From positions 1 to 15,795 of the forward strand of contig QMWT01000015.1 of assembly GCA_003661775.1 (NCBI GenBank): 15,795 nucleotides of DNA. The letters are read 5' to 3'. Under the pieces are notes generated by a model. The model was not told the origin of the DNA. It saw only the letters and a program-made list of their open reading frames with translations, and searched no databases. Shown here in pieces: positions 5,322 through 13,299 of this stretch. The position numbers and the translations under genes were made by a program. Source of the DNA: Thermoprotei archaeon (GTDB taxonomy: Archaea; Thermoproteota; Thermoprotei_A; Sulfolobales; Ignisphaeraceae). Every line of letters begins with the position of its first letter. Within the stretch, counting starts at the first letter, position 1.

Positions 5322-7259
5322 GTGATTCGAGCCTTGGTGAATCAGGCACAACGGTTGCTCGCAGCTGTACTACTGGCGGTCGTCTTAACATCGCTGCTCC
5401 TAGCATCTGTAAATACATATGCCGCGATGAAGATAATAAGGACTAAAGAACTGAAATTTGAATTCTGGTCACTCCCTTGGTTCCCTCAGTCAGACAAGGC
5501 AGCTGAGGTAATAGCTAAGCAGCTTGAGGAAGTGGGTATAAAGCTCGAGCTTAGACGCCTAGAATCCTCGGTCATGTATCCCAAGATAGAGAACTTCGAG
5601 TTCCAGGCCTACGCTCTAGCAACGTCCCAGTCACCAAACCCTATGGGTATGGTGAACTCGTTCCACAGTAGTTACTGCAAACCCGGCATAGGCTCTTTCT
5701 GGTGCCATGCTGACCCTGAGGTAGACGAGCTTATAGATAAGGTCAAGACAACCACTGACAAGGAGATCCTGAGAAAGACCTTGTGGAAAATCCAAGAGAA
5801 GCTAGCCTACGAATCGGGCTTCATACCAGTATACCTAACGCAGTCGGTCAAGGTCATCAGAGCCGAGTGGAAGAACTACACAGTTATGAGTGGTGGACTC
5901 GTCGAAGCCTACGATATATGGTCTATGCTGTACATGTACAAGAGCGATAAGCCCGAAGAGAACGTGTTCAAAATAGCATTCCCGTCGGATATACTGACGC
6001 TGAACCCCTTCATGACCGTCGACCTGAGGTCCATCTGGGTAATAAACCTGATCTACGACCCCCTGGTGAGGCTGGACAAGGATCTGAATGTAGTGCCGTG
6101 GCTCGCGGTTTCCTGGGAAGTTTCAGAGGATGGAAAGGTATATACCTTCAAGCTGAGAAAAGATGTTAAGTGGCACGACGGCGAGCCCTTTACAGCCGAC
6201 GACGTGGTATTCACGTTCACTGAGGGCATCAAACAGGAAACATCGAGATTCCTAGGTCTTAAGGACATTGTAGAGCGCGTAGAGAAGGTGGATGATTACA
6301 CTGTGCGTTTCGTACTAAAGTACCCCTATCCATTCTTCCTAGTCGACCTAGCATCAGGATATTACTACATAGTCCCGAAGCACCTCGTCGAAGGAAAGGA
6401 CCTGAAGAAGTGGAACAACGAGAACCCCGTAGGCACAGGACCCTTCAAGTTCGTTAAGAGGGTTGAGGGAGAGTACATAGTGTTGGAGAAGAACCACGAG
6501 TTCTGGATCAAGGGAGTGCCGAAGATAACCAAAGTCATAGTGAAGGTGATACCCGATGCTCAGAGCCGGTTCCTAGCTATAAAAACAGGAGAGGTTGATA
6601 CAGAGAGGTACGACACGCCAATAACACTGGTTGAGCAGGCGAAGAAGGATCCGAGCCTAAAGGTTGTAAAAGCACCCGGTATATGGCTCGTCTACATAGC
6701 GTTCAACACATACAACTTCTTCTACGACCCCAAGGTGTTCGAGGCCATACACTATGCGATCAACCGCACAGGAATTATAGAGAAAGCGAATGGTGGTTAC
6801 GGGTACCCCCTCTACACAATACTTAACGAGTACTGGCACAAGGATCTTGCAGCACCGCTAAAATTCGAGTACAATCCTGAGAAGGCTAAGAAGATCCTGG
6901 AAGAGGCGGGGTGGGTAGACATCGACGGAGACGGGATCAGGGAGTATGTAGGGCCTACTCTTACACCCACAACAACCACTCCAACCCCGACCCCTACCCC
7001 GTCACCCACAGCCACGGCCACTGCAACACCTACACCTACCGCACCCTCGGCCACAGCACCCGTCGCGACGGTAACTAAGGTCGTGGAGGAGACTGTTGTA
7101 AAAACTGTTGTGAGCACTGTTGAGGTTATCAGAACAATGTTCTCCACGGTAACCCGTGAAGTCACTTCAGTAGTCACTGATTGGACACCTACAGCAGTGC
7201 TAAGCGTCGTATTGCTGGTGATAGGCATAGCTATCGGATACGTGGTTAGGAGGAGGTGA
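5322..7259 (+). CDS. peptide/oligosaccharide-type ABC substrate-binding protein (SBP_bac_5), apparently circularly permuted
   Basis: This 645-residue extracytoplasmic lipid-independent receptor should deliver peptides or a related solute to the two downstream permeases. A signal peptide occupies about 1-35. Residues 43-206 match what is normally the C-terminal part of DppA/OppA-like proteins: a strand LKFEFWSLPW, the helix KAAEVIAKQLEEVGIKL, a C119/C128 pair as in DppA, the DPEVDELIDKVKTTTD helix and the FIPVYLTQSV strand. Residues 214-542 match the normal N-terminal and middle parts: FPSDILTLNPF, WLAVSWEVSEDGKVYTFKLR, DVKWHDGEPFTADDVVFTF, VGTGPFKF and YNPEKAKKILEEAG, ending DGDGIREY. So the order is swapped with nothing duplicated or missing. 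A Thr/Pro stalk (545-580), a Val/Thr-rich segment (581-620) and a membrane helix plus RRR (622-645) anchor it. The start is GTG 5322; the stop is two bases before the first permease. Confidence 0.9.
   Translation: MIRALVNQAQRLLAAVLLAVVLTSLLLASVNTYAAMKIIRTKELKFEFWSLPWFPQSDKAAEVIAKQLEEVGIKLELRRLESSVMYPKIENFEFQAYALATSQSPNPMGMVNSFHSSYCKPGIGSFWCHADPEVDELIDKVKTTTDKEILRKTLWKIQEKLAYESGFIPVYLTQSVKVIRAEWKNYTVMSGGLVEAYDIWSMLYMYKSDKPEENVFKIAFPSDILTLNPFMTVDLRSIWVINLIYDPLVRLDKDLNVVPWLAVSWEVSEDGKVYTFKLRKDVKWHDGEPFTADDVVFTFTEGIKQETSRFLGLKDIVERVEKVDDYTVRFVLKYPYPFFLVDLASGYYYIVPKHLVEGKDLKKWNNENPVGTGPFKFVKRVEGEYIVLEKNHEFWIKGVPKITKVIVKVIPDAQSRFLAIKTGEVDTERYDTPITLVEQAKKDPSLKVVKAPGIWLVYIAFNTYNFFYDPKVFEAIHYAINRTGIIEKANGGYGYPLYTILNEYWHKDLAAPLKFEYNPEKAKKILEEAGWVDIDGDGIREYVGPTLTPTTTTPTPTPTPSPTATATATPTPTAPSATAPVATVTKVVEETVVKTVVSTVEVIRTMFSTVTREVTSVVTDWTPTAVLSVVLLVIGIAIGYVVRRR
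6954..7061 (+). repeat. low-complexity Thr/Pro/Ala stalk-coding repeat
   Basis: Degenerate ACC/CCC/ACA/GCC codon repeats encode residues 545-580 of the binding protein. The stalk is probably a glycosylated spacer between membrane anchor and receptor, as in other archaeal binding proteins. Confidence 0.7.
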
Positions 7260-7261
7260 CG

Positions 7262-8251
7262 ATGTCCCTCGCACGCTTTATAGCCAAGAAGTTTTTTGAA
7301 AGCGCTATCACTGTATTCATAGGGGTCACCGTAGCATTCTTCTTGTTCAGGTTGCTACCCGGTGACCCCACGGCCGCATTTCTAGATATCAGGCTTTCAC
7401 CCGAGGCAAAGCTGAAGCTTATAGAAGAATTCGGGCTGAATAAACCTCTCTGGGAGCAGTACTTCGTGTTCTTAGCAAATCTTCTAAAGGGCAACCTGGG
7501 CCTCTCGTTCGTGTATCAAGGAACGCCCGTGACCAAGCTCATCTTCGGACCCAAGCTAGTGAACACCGTAGTTCTGATGGGGTTGGGGATGTTCATAAGC
7601 GCACTCATAGCCACATTCCTAGGCCTGATCGTTGGGTGGAACCGCGGAAGCAAGCTTGATAGAATAACAACCTCCGTCTCCTACATGGCTACCTCGGCAC
7701 CGATATTCTGGATAGGGCTTCTAATCCTGTTGATCTTTGCAGGGTACCTCAAACTCATACCAGCCTCAGGAACCGTCAGTGTCGAGCTCATAGAAGCCGA
7801 CCCGCTGACACGCCTCGCCGACTACCTATGGCACCTAGTAGGGCCCCTGATCGTGATCGTGATATACTTCCTGCCCTCGTACCTGCTCTACGTACGGAAT
7901 ACAGTTGTGGGGATCCTCGGCGAGGATTTCATTATGGTACTCAAAGCCAAAGGTTTGAAGGATAGAGCTATATTGTTTGGGCACCTCCTACGCTTCGCGA
8001 TGCTAACGGTCGTGACCTTGCTAGCGCTACAATCTCCGCTGCTCGTGAGCGGCGCGATAATCACAGAGACCGTGTTCGGCTGGAACGGAATAGGGCTTCT
8101 ACTCTACAACTCGGTTCTAAAATCAGATTACCCGGTGATACAGGGGATTTTCATCCTGACCATAGTAGTCGTAGTGGTAGCTAATCTGCTTGCAGATATA
8201 ATCCACGCACTCATAGACCCCCGGATAAGATTTGAGGGTGGGAGAAGGTGA
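7262..8251 (+). CDS. ABC importer permease, DppB/OppB type
   Basis: This integral membrane protein of 329 residues forms one half of the transport channel. It has six evident hydrophobic segments and the hallmarks of the DppB family: the N-terminal FRLLPGDPTAAF motif, the extended loop with LNKPLWEQY and GNLGLSF, and the EAA coupling loop EDFIMVLKAKGLKDRAIL (about 221-238), followed by TETVFGWNGIG. ATG 7262 is chosen rather than GTG 7256 because AGGAGGTGA (7251-7259) is ideally spaced for it. The gene begins two bases after the binding-protein stop and ends overlapping the next start by four bases (GTGA), so the three genes are one operon. Confidence 0.95.
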   Translation: MSLARFIAKKFFESAITVFIGVTVAFFLFRLLPGDPTAAFLDIRLSPEAKLKLIEEFGLNKPLWEQYFVFLANLLKGNLGLSFVYQGTPVTKLIFGPKLVNTVVLMGLGMFISALIATFLGLIVGWNRGSKLDRITTSVSYMATSAPIFWIGLLILLIFAGYLKLIPASGTVSVELIEADPLTRLADYLWHLVGPLIVIVIYFLPSYLLYVRNTVVGILGEDFIMVLKAKGLKDRAILFGHLLRFAMLTVVTLLALQSPLLVSGAIITETVFGWNGIGLLLYNSVLKSDYPVIQGIFILTIVVVVVANLLADIIHALIDPRIRFEGGRR

Positions 8252-9105
8252 GCTACGAACATTTAAACGTGGCAAACCTCATCCTCACACTGCTTAGGTA
8301 CAGAACATTCACGCTGGGTCTAGCGATCATAGTGTTCATAGGTATCATCGCCGCTCTTGCCGATACCATAGCACCGTACTCGCCTACGGAGTTTGTAGCG
8401 GGAGGTCTAGAACCCCCTTCTCCAAAACACATATTCGGTACTGATGATATGGGCAGGGATCTCTTCTCTATGACTGTCTACGGCGCACGGGTAAGCCTGG
8501 TAGTTGGTCTGCTGGCCGCCTTGCTCTCAACAGTTATAGGAACCAGTATCGGTGTTTTATGCGGCGTTGTTAGGGGGTTTGTTGACGCCGTTGTGATGAG
8601 GATCATAGATTTCATGCTATCACTACCTTACCTAGCCGTTGCTCTAGCCATCGTAGCATTCTTGAAGCCTAGTATATGGATCATCATAGTGATCATAGCG
8701 GCTCTCAGCTGGATAACCACCGCAAAGGTTGTGAGAACCCACACCATGTCGGTTATGGGCAATGCTTTTGTTGAGGCTGCACGTGCTGTAGGTGCGGGAA
8801 CTGGTAGAATCATAACCAGGTACGTTCTGCCGAACGTATCCCCGATGATCCTCTCGAGTATGGCGCTGAACGTAAGGGGTGCTATACTCTTCGAAGCAGC
8901 ACTAAGCTTCCTGGGACTTGGAGACCCCTCCCAGGTAAGCTGGGGGACAATACTATTCTATGCTCGCAGAGCAGGTGCTTTCGTACTGGGAGCATGGTGG
9001 TACATAGTTCCCCCAGGGCTCATGATAATGCTCACAGTGTTGGGGTTCACACTCATAGCCACGGGGCTCGACGAGGTGCTGAACCCAAGGCTCAGAACAA
9101 CATAG
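8248..9105 (+). CDS. ABC importer permease, DppC/OppC type
   Basis: This 285-residue partner of the upstream permease has a single N-terminal membrane helix (about 21-40), the family motif PSPKHIFGTDDMGRDLFS (57-74), five further helices and the EAA loop GNAFVEAARAVGAGTGRI (171-188), then LSFLGLGDP (219-227). Start GTG 8248 overlaps the preceding stop. In most such operons one or two ATPase genes (DppD, DppF type) follow; here the operon stops and a convergent gene lies downstream, so the energising subunits must be encoded elsewhere. Confidence 0.95.
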   Translation: MSYEHLNVANLILTLLRYRTFTLGLAIIVFIGIIAALADTIAPYSPTEFVAGGLEPPSPKHIFGTDDMGRDLFSMTVYGARVSLVVGLLAALLSTVIGTSIGVLCGVVRGFVDAVVMRIIDFMLSLPYLAVALAIVAFLKPSIWIIIVIIAALSWITTAKVVRTHTMSVMGNAFVEAARAVGAGTGRIITRYVLPNVSPMILSSMALNVRGAILFEAALSFLGLGDPSQVSWGTILFYARRAGAFVLGAWWYIVPPGLMIMLTVLGFTLIATGLDEVLNPRLRTT

Positions 9106-9223
9106 CTGTAGTGAGAAGGCATAGTGCCAGATGGATAGGGGGTCGTCATAGGCTAACAAGAGGTGCCGCAGCCACAAAACCATATAGTTTGATAAAGATA
9201 GGTCTTGCATTATGATGCTTAGC

Positions 9224-10567
9224 TCATGTCTTCATCCAATCAATTCTTTTTCCGAAGATAGTCTCCACGCTGAGCATTATCGAACGGAGCTGCATTAATA
9301 CCTGCTTCTCTAATGGTATGTACTCTATAGGGTACGTCGTTAACTCAGAGTAACGTTCTTCAAATATCGCGTCGAGCTCCTCCTCGATCTTCCTCGCTAG
9401 ATCGGTGCTAAACCTACACCTCCTAGCTATCCTCATCAGTATCCCCAGCTTTAGCAGTGTGTCCCACATGCCCTTTACAACAAGTACACTGAACTCTTCA
9501 GCCTTCGTAGCTTCGCGAGAATAATCATCGCTTCTAGCTATGAGAGTCTTCAATCTTCTGAGCTCTGCAGTCCACTCCTCAATATACTCTATAGCCTCCC
9601 AGAGGTGGGGACACGATCCTTTGACCTCCTTAGCAAACAGCCTCAGGAACTGCTCGGCTTTGCACGCTATGGGGTAGCTATCCTCGACAACCTTCATGTA
9701 GAGACCACGCAGCTTCTCGCCACTTGGCGCAGCATCTTCTAACAGCCTACTGTAGACGAAGGGGGTTTCGCATGACAGCGCGAAGATCTTGGGGTTGACG
9801 TGCCTCGAGTAACCGTATATTGTCTCTCCAACACCTTTACACAGCCCATAACCCTCTAGACACGTTAGGTGCACATCGCACAGTGTAGGCATTCGGTAAA
9901 ATCCATCCTCATAGACCTCGAGATTGTGAGCCTCATCATCACCTCTGTGCAACTGTAGGTTAAGCATTTTCACCAAACTCTTTAACTTGTACATTAATTG
10001 AGGAATCCTCTTTGACAAGAAGAAACGTACTCCCTTGAAATCATTGCTGTGGAGCAATGCCAGGAAGTCTGGTTTAACCAGGTCAATGACTCTCTTGAAC
10101 GCCAGAGCCTCCGGCGTAGGGTTCTTGAAGATGTAGTCGCCGCATGAACCCGGCATGTACCACTCAACAACTTTAACCTTGAACCTCTCCAAGATGTAGA
10201 GTCTTAGATCGTATGGTCTGCTAAACCAATTCTCATTAAGCTTGGCACCGCAAGGATCAGCTGCCGGAACAAGGTACCACGTGAACCGCTTTAACAGTTC
10301 TGGCTGCCTATCTATCACCTCCGTTACGAGGAACTGCAGAGTCAAAAGCCCCACCGGTTCATCAGGATCTACAAGAGCAGTCAGCAAGACACTCCTAGCT
10401 CCGCTACCCAGCCTCGCCACGTATATCGGTTCCCCGCACCAACCATAGCCTACAGGGGTCAGCGTAAGCCCATACTCACTAAAGAACTTGATAACCTTCT
10501 CAACAGGGGGTAACACGCCGAGATTGCGAATAGCTGCAACAATCCTAGACGTCTTTCTGCTTAGCAT
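9224..10567 (-). CDS. M14 / AstE-aspartoacylase-like protein with altered zinc site
   Basis: This 447-residue cytoplasmic protein reads like a divergent zinc carboxypeptidase or deacylase fold in its first 280 residues. SVLLTALVDPDEPVG (59-73) sits where the family has GxHGxE-P-x-G: E70 is kept but the zinc-binding His aligns with D67. Then come LVPAADPCGAKLNENWF (99-115, in place of the vPxxNPDG/RxN segment), LLHSND (171-176, third-ligand His H173) and SCETPF (265-270, candidate catalytic Glu E267). Residues 300-440 are a helical extension of unknown role. The likely substrate class is a peptide or N-acyl amino acid, if it is active at all. ATG 10567 follows a TATA box with a leader of about 17 bases. 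It converges on the ABC operon, which suits peptide processing, but that link is inference. Confidence 0.55.
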   Translation of the reverse strand: MLSRKTSRIVAAIRNLGVLPPVEKVIKFFSEYGLTLTPVGYGWCGEPIYVARLGSGARSVLLTALVDPDEPVGLLTLQFLVTEVIDRQPELLKRFTWYLVPAADPCGAKLNENWFSRPYDLRLYILERFKVKVVEWYMPGSCGDYIFKNPTPEALAFKRVIDLVKPDFLALLHSNDFKGVRFFLSKRIPQLMYKLKSLVKMLNLQLHRGDDEAHNLEVYEDGFYRMPTLCDVHLTCLEGYGLCKGVGETIYGYSRHVNPKIFALSCETPFVYSRLLEDAAPSGEKLRGLYMKVVEDSYPIACKAEQFLRLFAKEVKGSCPHLWEAIEYIEEWTAELRRLKTLIARSDDYSREATKAEEFSVLVVKGMWDTLLKLGILMRIARRCRFSTDLARKIEEELDAIFEERYSELTTYPIEYIPLEKQVLMQLRSIMLSVETIFGKRIDWMKT

Positions 10568-10606
10568 AGCAACCCCGTTCTAGTTCGCTCCACCCTAGCG
10601 AGAGAA

Positions 10607-10614
10607 CTTAAAAG
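10607..10614 (-). promoter_or_regulatory. TATA box of the M14-like gene
   Basis: The coding strand reads CTTTTAAG about 43 bases before ATG 10567. An interrupted palindrome (10582-10589 with 10597-10608) overlaps the expected transcription start near 10584 and could be an operator. Confidence 0.45.
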
Positions 10615-10634
10615 GTCAACCCCAGGCTATGCGC

Positions 10635-11720
10635 TTAGCTGGTGCTCACTTTTGAAAGCTCCACCACCCGTACGCGTTGCACGGTTAGAGGCTCCTCCAA
10701 TACTACCTCGCAACTACGCTCCCCGCCCACAACCCTGGCGTGCAGATGATTTAGAACCGCGGAGGTCGGTATTGCGTAGGGTCCGAGAACCATATAGCTT
10801 ACCGTCGCGGAAGCATTGATAGCTAATTGCCCGTCGATCAGATCTACGCTTCCCACGATGCCCAGCATAACATTGGTTCTCTGCACATCCATACCTTGAC
10901 ACTGGACAACACCTGCAAGGTACACTACAGGCATAGCACTCACGCTCTTTAACAACCCATAAAGTTTTGAAACTATACGTCGAGGAGCGGCCCCAACTTT
11001 TCCATTCATAATCAACAGAATTTTATCTGGCCCCAGTTTTAGCGTTAAGGTCTTATTGTTCGAGTACCTAACATCTATGTACGCAGGAATATCATCGATA
11101 AAGGTTACGTGCTGTACATAAACGAGTTTCTTCCTGTTTCCTTCAACTATGTAGTTTGAGGTCTCAACTTCGAGTCTTGCTGGCATGAATACTCTGCGGG
11201 TTTCAAATAATGCGTATAGATCCATAGCGGTCTTTACAGTAACTCTCTCTATCAACACACCTTTACTGTAGCCAAACGAGACTCTCTGTTCGTATTCATG
11301 CCCAGAATCCAGGCCTTTGAGAACGTAGATGCCGTCTCTAATGCACTTGTTCAAGACATTGTTGAGCGACGGGATCCTCACACTTCTCACTGCAATCGTG
11401 AGGTTCCCATTGACCGGACGTAGTAAGAGCATCGGTGGGTTTCCCAGCCGCCTAACCATCTCCATCATCAAAGCTACAGCTTTCTCCAGAGTACTCCAAT
11501 GTACGTCCTCCGCACCATCTGTAAGTAGCGTAGGAACAACCACGGAGGTTAGCGTGGTCATGGCAAACGACCTTCTACTCCACTCCGCAATACGATGCTT
11601 GAGGGTCGCGCGTTTGTGAGCTATATACAGCTGTGACGCGTACTGCATGGGCAGGGCTGCAGTGAAGATAATCAGCATTACCACGCCTATCCCAACGATG
11701 AGTCGCAGATCCCTAGTCAA
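10635..11720 (-). CDS. membrane-anchored extracytoplasmic protein of unknown function
   Basis: I do not recognise this 361-residue protein. Residues 1-8 are short and charged, 8-27 form one hydrophobic helix (LIVGIGVVMLIIF), and the rest lacks further membrane segments, so it is a signal-anchored protein with its bulk outside. Residues 30-55 are a basic helix, about 75-100 a helical region, and 100-360 are dominated by alternating hydrophobic residues typical of beta structure, with three cysteines (C126, C273 region, C338 region) that could form disulfides. The TTG start at 11720 is favoured because a TATA box predicts transcription within a few bases of it. It is upstream of the M14-like gene on the same strand, but that gene has its own promoter. 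No enzyme motif is visible. Confidence 0.7.
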   Translation of the reverse strand: MTRDLRLIVGIGVVMLIIFTAALPMQYASQLYIAHKRATLKHRIAEWSRRSFAMTTLTSVVVPTLLTDGAEDVHWSTLEKAVALMMEMVRRLGNPPMLLLRPVNGNLTIAVRSVRIPSLNNVLNKCIRDGIYVLKGLDSGHEYEQRVSFGYSKGVLIERVTVKTAMDLYALFETRRVFMPARLEVETSNYIVEGNRKKLVYVQHVTFIDDIPAYIDVRYSNNKTLTLKLGPDKILLIMNGKVGAAPRRIVSKLYGLLKSVSAMPVVYLAGVVQCQGMDVQRTNVMLGIVGSVDLIDGQLAINASATVSYMVLGPYAIPTSAVLNHLHARVVGGERSCEVVLEEPLTVQRVRVVELSKVSTS

Positions 11721-12720
11721 AGTTCAAGCCCCGGGTTCAGGTCCTGATATAAAGTTATGTAAGTTGATAAACTTTCATCCCCTCATTCATGGTTCTCTCC
11801 CTCTGTCGGGTTTCATCCTTCATCGGGAGAGCACTTGGGGAGCACCCATAAACTCCCCGCATCCCCTTCAATGCTCTGAGGTAGATGTTGATTGCCCCAA
11901 CACAATCTCTATCTCGTTTATATCCACATACGGGGCACAGCGCTAGCCTGTAAAAGTATCTGAGCTCCGACCCGCATCCTGGGCATGTTTTCGATGCGTT
12001 CCTCGGGTCTACGAAGATTATCGGTACCTGGTGCTCGATAGCCTTGGTCACTATGGCTAGCTGAAGCTTTCGGTATGAGAACCTCGATAGTCTCCACGCA
12101 AGCTTGGAATTGCTTTGAGATCTCATCTGCCATAGCTTCTCAAGGTCTTCTAAGACTATCGCTGATCTCGTTTTCCTAACCTTCAACACTATGTACTTAG
12201 CGATCTTCCTACACCAATCAATCACTATGTTTCTCGCTCTCCTATGTAGAGACCTTATACGACTCAGGATTCTATAGTTATACCTCCATCTCTTAGGATA
12301 CTTCCTCTGCAACTCTTCAGCATATGCTTTAAGCGATAGAGCTTCGATGAACCTTGTGTCTATCCTCCTAACCTTCCTACCGTCGAATACCGTAAGCGTC
12401 TTCAAGTTGATATCTATAGCGATAACGTTCCTCGGTCTATAGGGCTTGTATTCGTATTCGAAGGGTATCGATACCCATAGCGAACCATTCTCGTACTTAA
12501 CAACGACCTCGTACCACTTCCTACCCATGAACTTCTTAATGTAGCTAGGATCGTGGAGAATCCTCAACCTATACCGCTTCTCCCTGATAACGATCTCAAC
12601 AACCATGTTCTGCAGATCGATCCTAGCATCGTATCTATCCAGCCGAATACTCATCCTCTTGATAATCGGCTTGGAACCACCGTTACTCTTAGATGCTTTC
12701 ACAAGCGCTAGAGCATACTT
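11721..12720 (-). mobile_element. remnant of an IS200/IS605-group element (tnpB only)
   Basis: The segment from the seam of the chimera to just past the tnpB stop is the recognisable insertion-sequence material. The left end, tnpA and the first third of tnpB are missing. Downstream of tnpB the coding strand has TCAGGACCTGA and CCCGGG palindromes followed by TTGAAC, which may be the right-end structure and the 3' part of an omega RNA; I cannot fix the boundary. Confidence 0.5.
11746..11754 (-). promoter_or_regulatory. TATA box of the membrane-anchored protein gene
   Basis: The coding strand reads CTTTATATC, predicting transcription near 11724 and a leaderless message from TTG 11720. It begins directly after the stop codon of the TnpB-type gene and is followed by the palindrome TCAGGTCCTGA (11737-11747). 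Confidence 0.55.
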
Positions 12721-13230
12721 GTAGAGTTGCTTAGCTACCCGTAGCCTCTCATTGGGAGAAGAAGCATTTGGCTCGATCAGCCTGCTCTTTACGGGGTTCA
12801 GCGTTGATATAGAGATCTGTAGGATAAGCAGCCCTCTATCGTCCAGACTCTCGATAACTTTCCTCCAGGGATCCTTAGCGAGGAGACTACTCTTCATGTT
12901 CACTATCACTGGGTACTCATGGTCTAGAGCGCACCTCAGAATCTTCAAGCTAAGCTTCGTCTCCTCTTCAACAGCCTGAAAGGGTTCTACAAGCGTTGAC
13001 GGCCTCATGGGTATGGGTCTTAACCCTTCTCTAGCTATGCGGCGTGCCACCTTTTTGAATACTCTCAGAGCTATAATCCTTGGTTTTGCTTGCTCAAAAC
13101 CCCAGCGGTAGTACCACCTTGCATAGCAGCAGGTACAGCGGTACTCACACGTTGTATACGGCTCTATTCTTAGCAGTGAGTAGCACAGCGATGATATTAC
13201 ATTGCTTGCGTTTATGACTAGCTCAGGCAA
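11755..13230 (-). CDS. radical SAM (SPL/COG1533-type) N-terminal half fused in frame to N-terminally truncated TnpB
   Basis: The 491-residue frame joins two unrelated proteins. Residues 1-170 match the start of DNA-repair-photolyase-like radical SAM proteins: CEYRCTCCYARW gives the cluster ligands C28, C32 and C35, and IEPNASSPNERLRVAKQL (152-169) corresponds to the E-P-x-x-x-S-P-E-E-R-L motif midway through such proteins. The remaining barrel is missing. From about 171 the sequence is TnpB: ALALVKASKSNGGSKPIIK, a wedge-like beta region, then the RuvC nuclease residues D273 (AIDIN), E361 (VLEDL) and D442 (DRDCVGAINI), with a zinc finger C416, C419, C432, C435. The C-terminal end is typical and intact, but about the first 100 residues of TnpB are absent. 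No TnpA lies nearby. TTG 13230 has GGAG at a good distance. Probably a decayed or chimeric insertion-sequence gene; activity of either half is doubtful. Confidence 0.85.
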   Translation of the reverse strand: MPELVINASNVISSLCYSLLRIEPYTTCEYRCTCCYARWYYRWGFEQAKPRIIALRVFKKVARRIAREGLRPIPMRPSTLVEPFQAVEEETKLSLKILRCALDHEYPVIVNMKSSLLAKDPWRKVIESLDDRGLLILQISISTLNPVKSRLIEPNASSPNERLRVAKQLYKYALALVKASKSNGGSKPIIKRMSIRLDRYDARIDLQNMVVEIVIREKRYRLRILHDPSYIKKFMGRKWYEVVVKYENGSLWVSIPFEYEYKPYRPRNVIAIDINLKTLTVFDGRKVRRIDTRFIEALSLKAYAEELQRKYPKRWRYNYRILSRIRSLHRRARNIVIDWCRKIAKYIVLKVRKTRSAIVLEDLEKLWQMRSQSNSKLAWRLSRFSYRKLQLAIVTKAIEHQVPIIFVDPRNASKTCPGCGSELRYFYRLALCPVCGYKRDRDCVGAINIYLRALKGMRGVYGCSPSALPMKDETRQRERTMNEGMKVYQLT

Positions 13231-13270
13231 GTAGCTCCGCCACCTATCGGGCTTATCCGACCTGAACGAT

Positions 13271-13279
13271 CCTTATCTG
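13271..13279 (+). promoter_or_regulatory. TATA-like element before the acetamidase gene
   Basis: CCTTATCTG is centred 25 bases before ATG 13300, which predicts a leaderless transcript. Read on the other strand (CAGATAAGG), the same element is about 45 bases before the TTG of the chimera and could serve it as well. Confidence 0.4.
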
Positions 13280-13299
13280 TTAACTACGGCTATATTTTC

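Noticed and set aside
6812..7228. 138-codon minus-strand frame rich in Val and Gly
   Set aside because: It is the reverse reading of the Thr/Pro stalk repeat in the binding protein, with no start signals of its own.
8994..9215. plus-strand frame running past the DppC stop into the gap to 9223
   Set aside because: It overlaps the end of DppC in another frame, has no ATPase motifs and no ribosome-binding site; not the missing ATPase.
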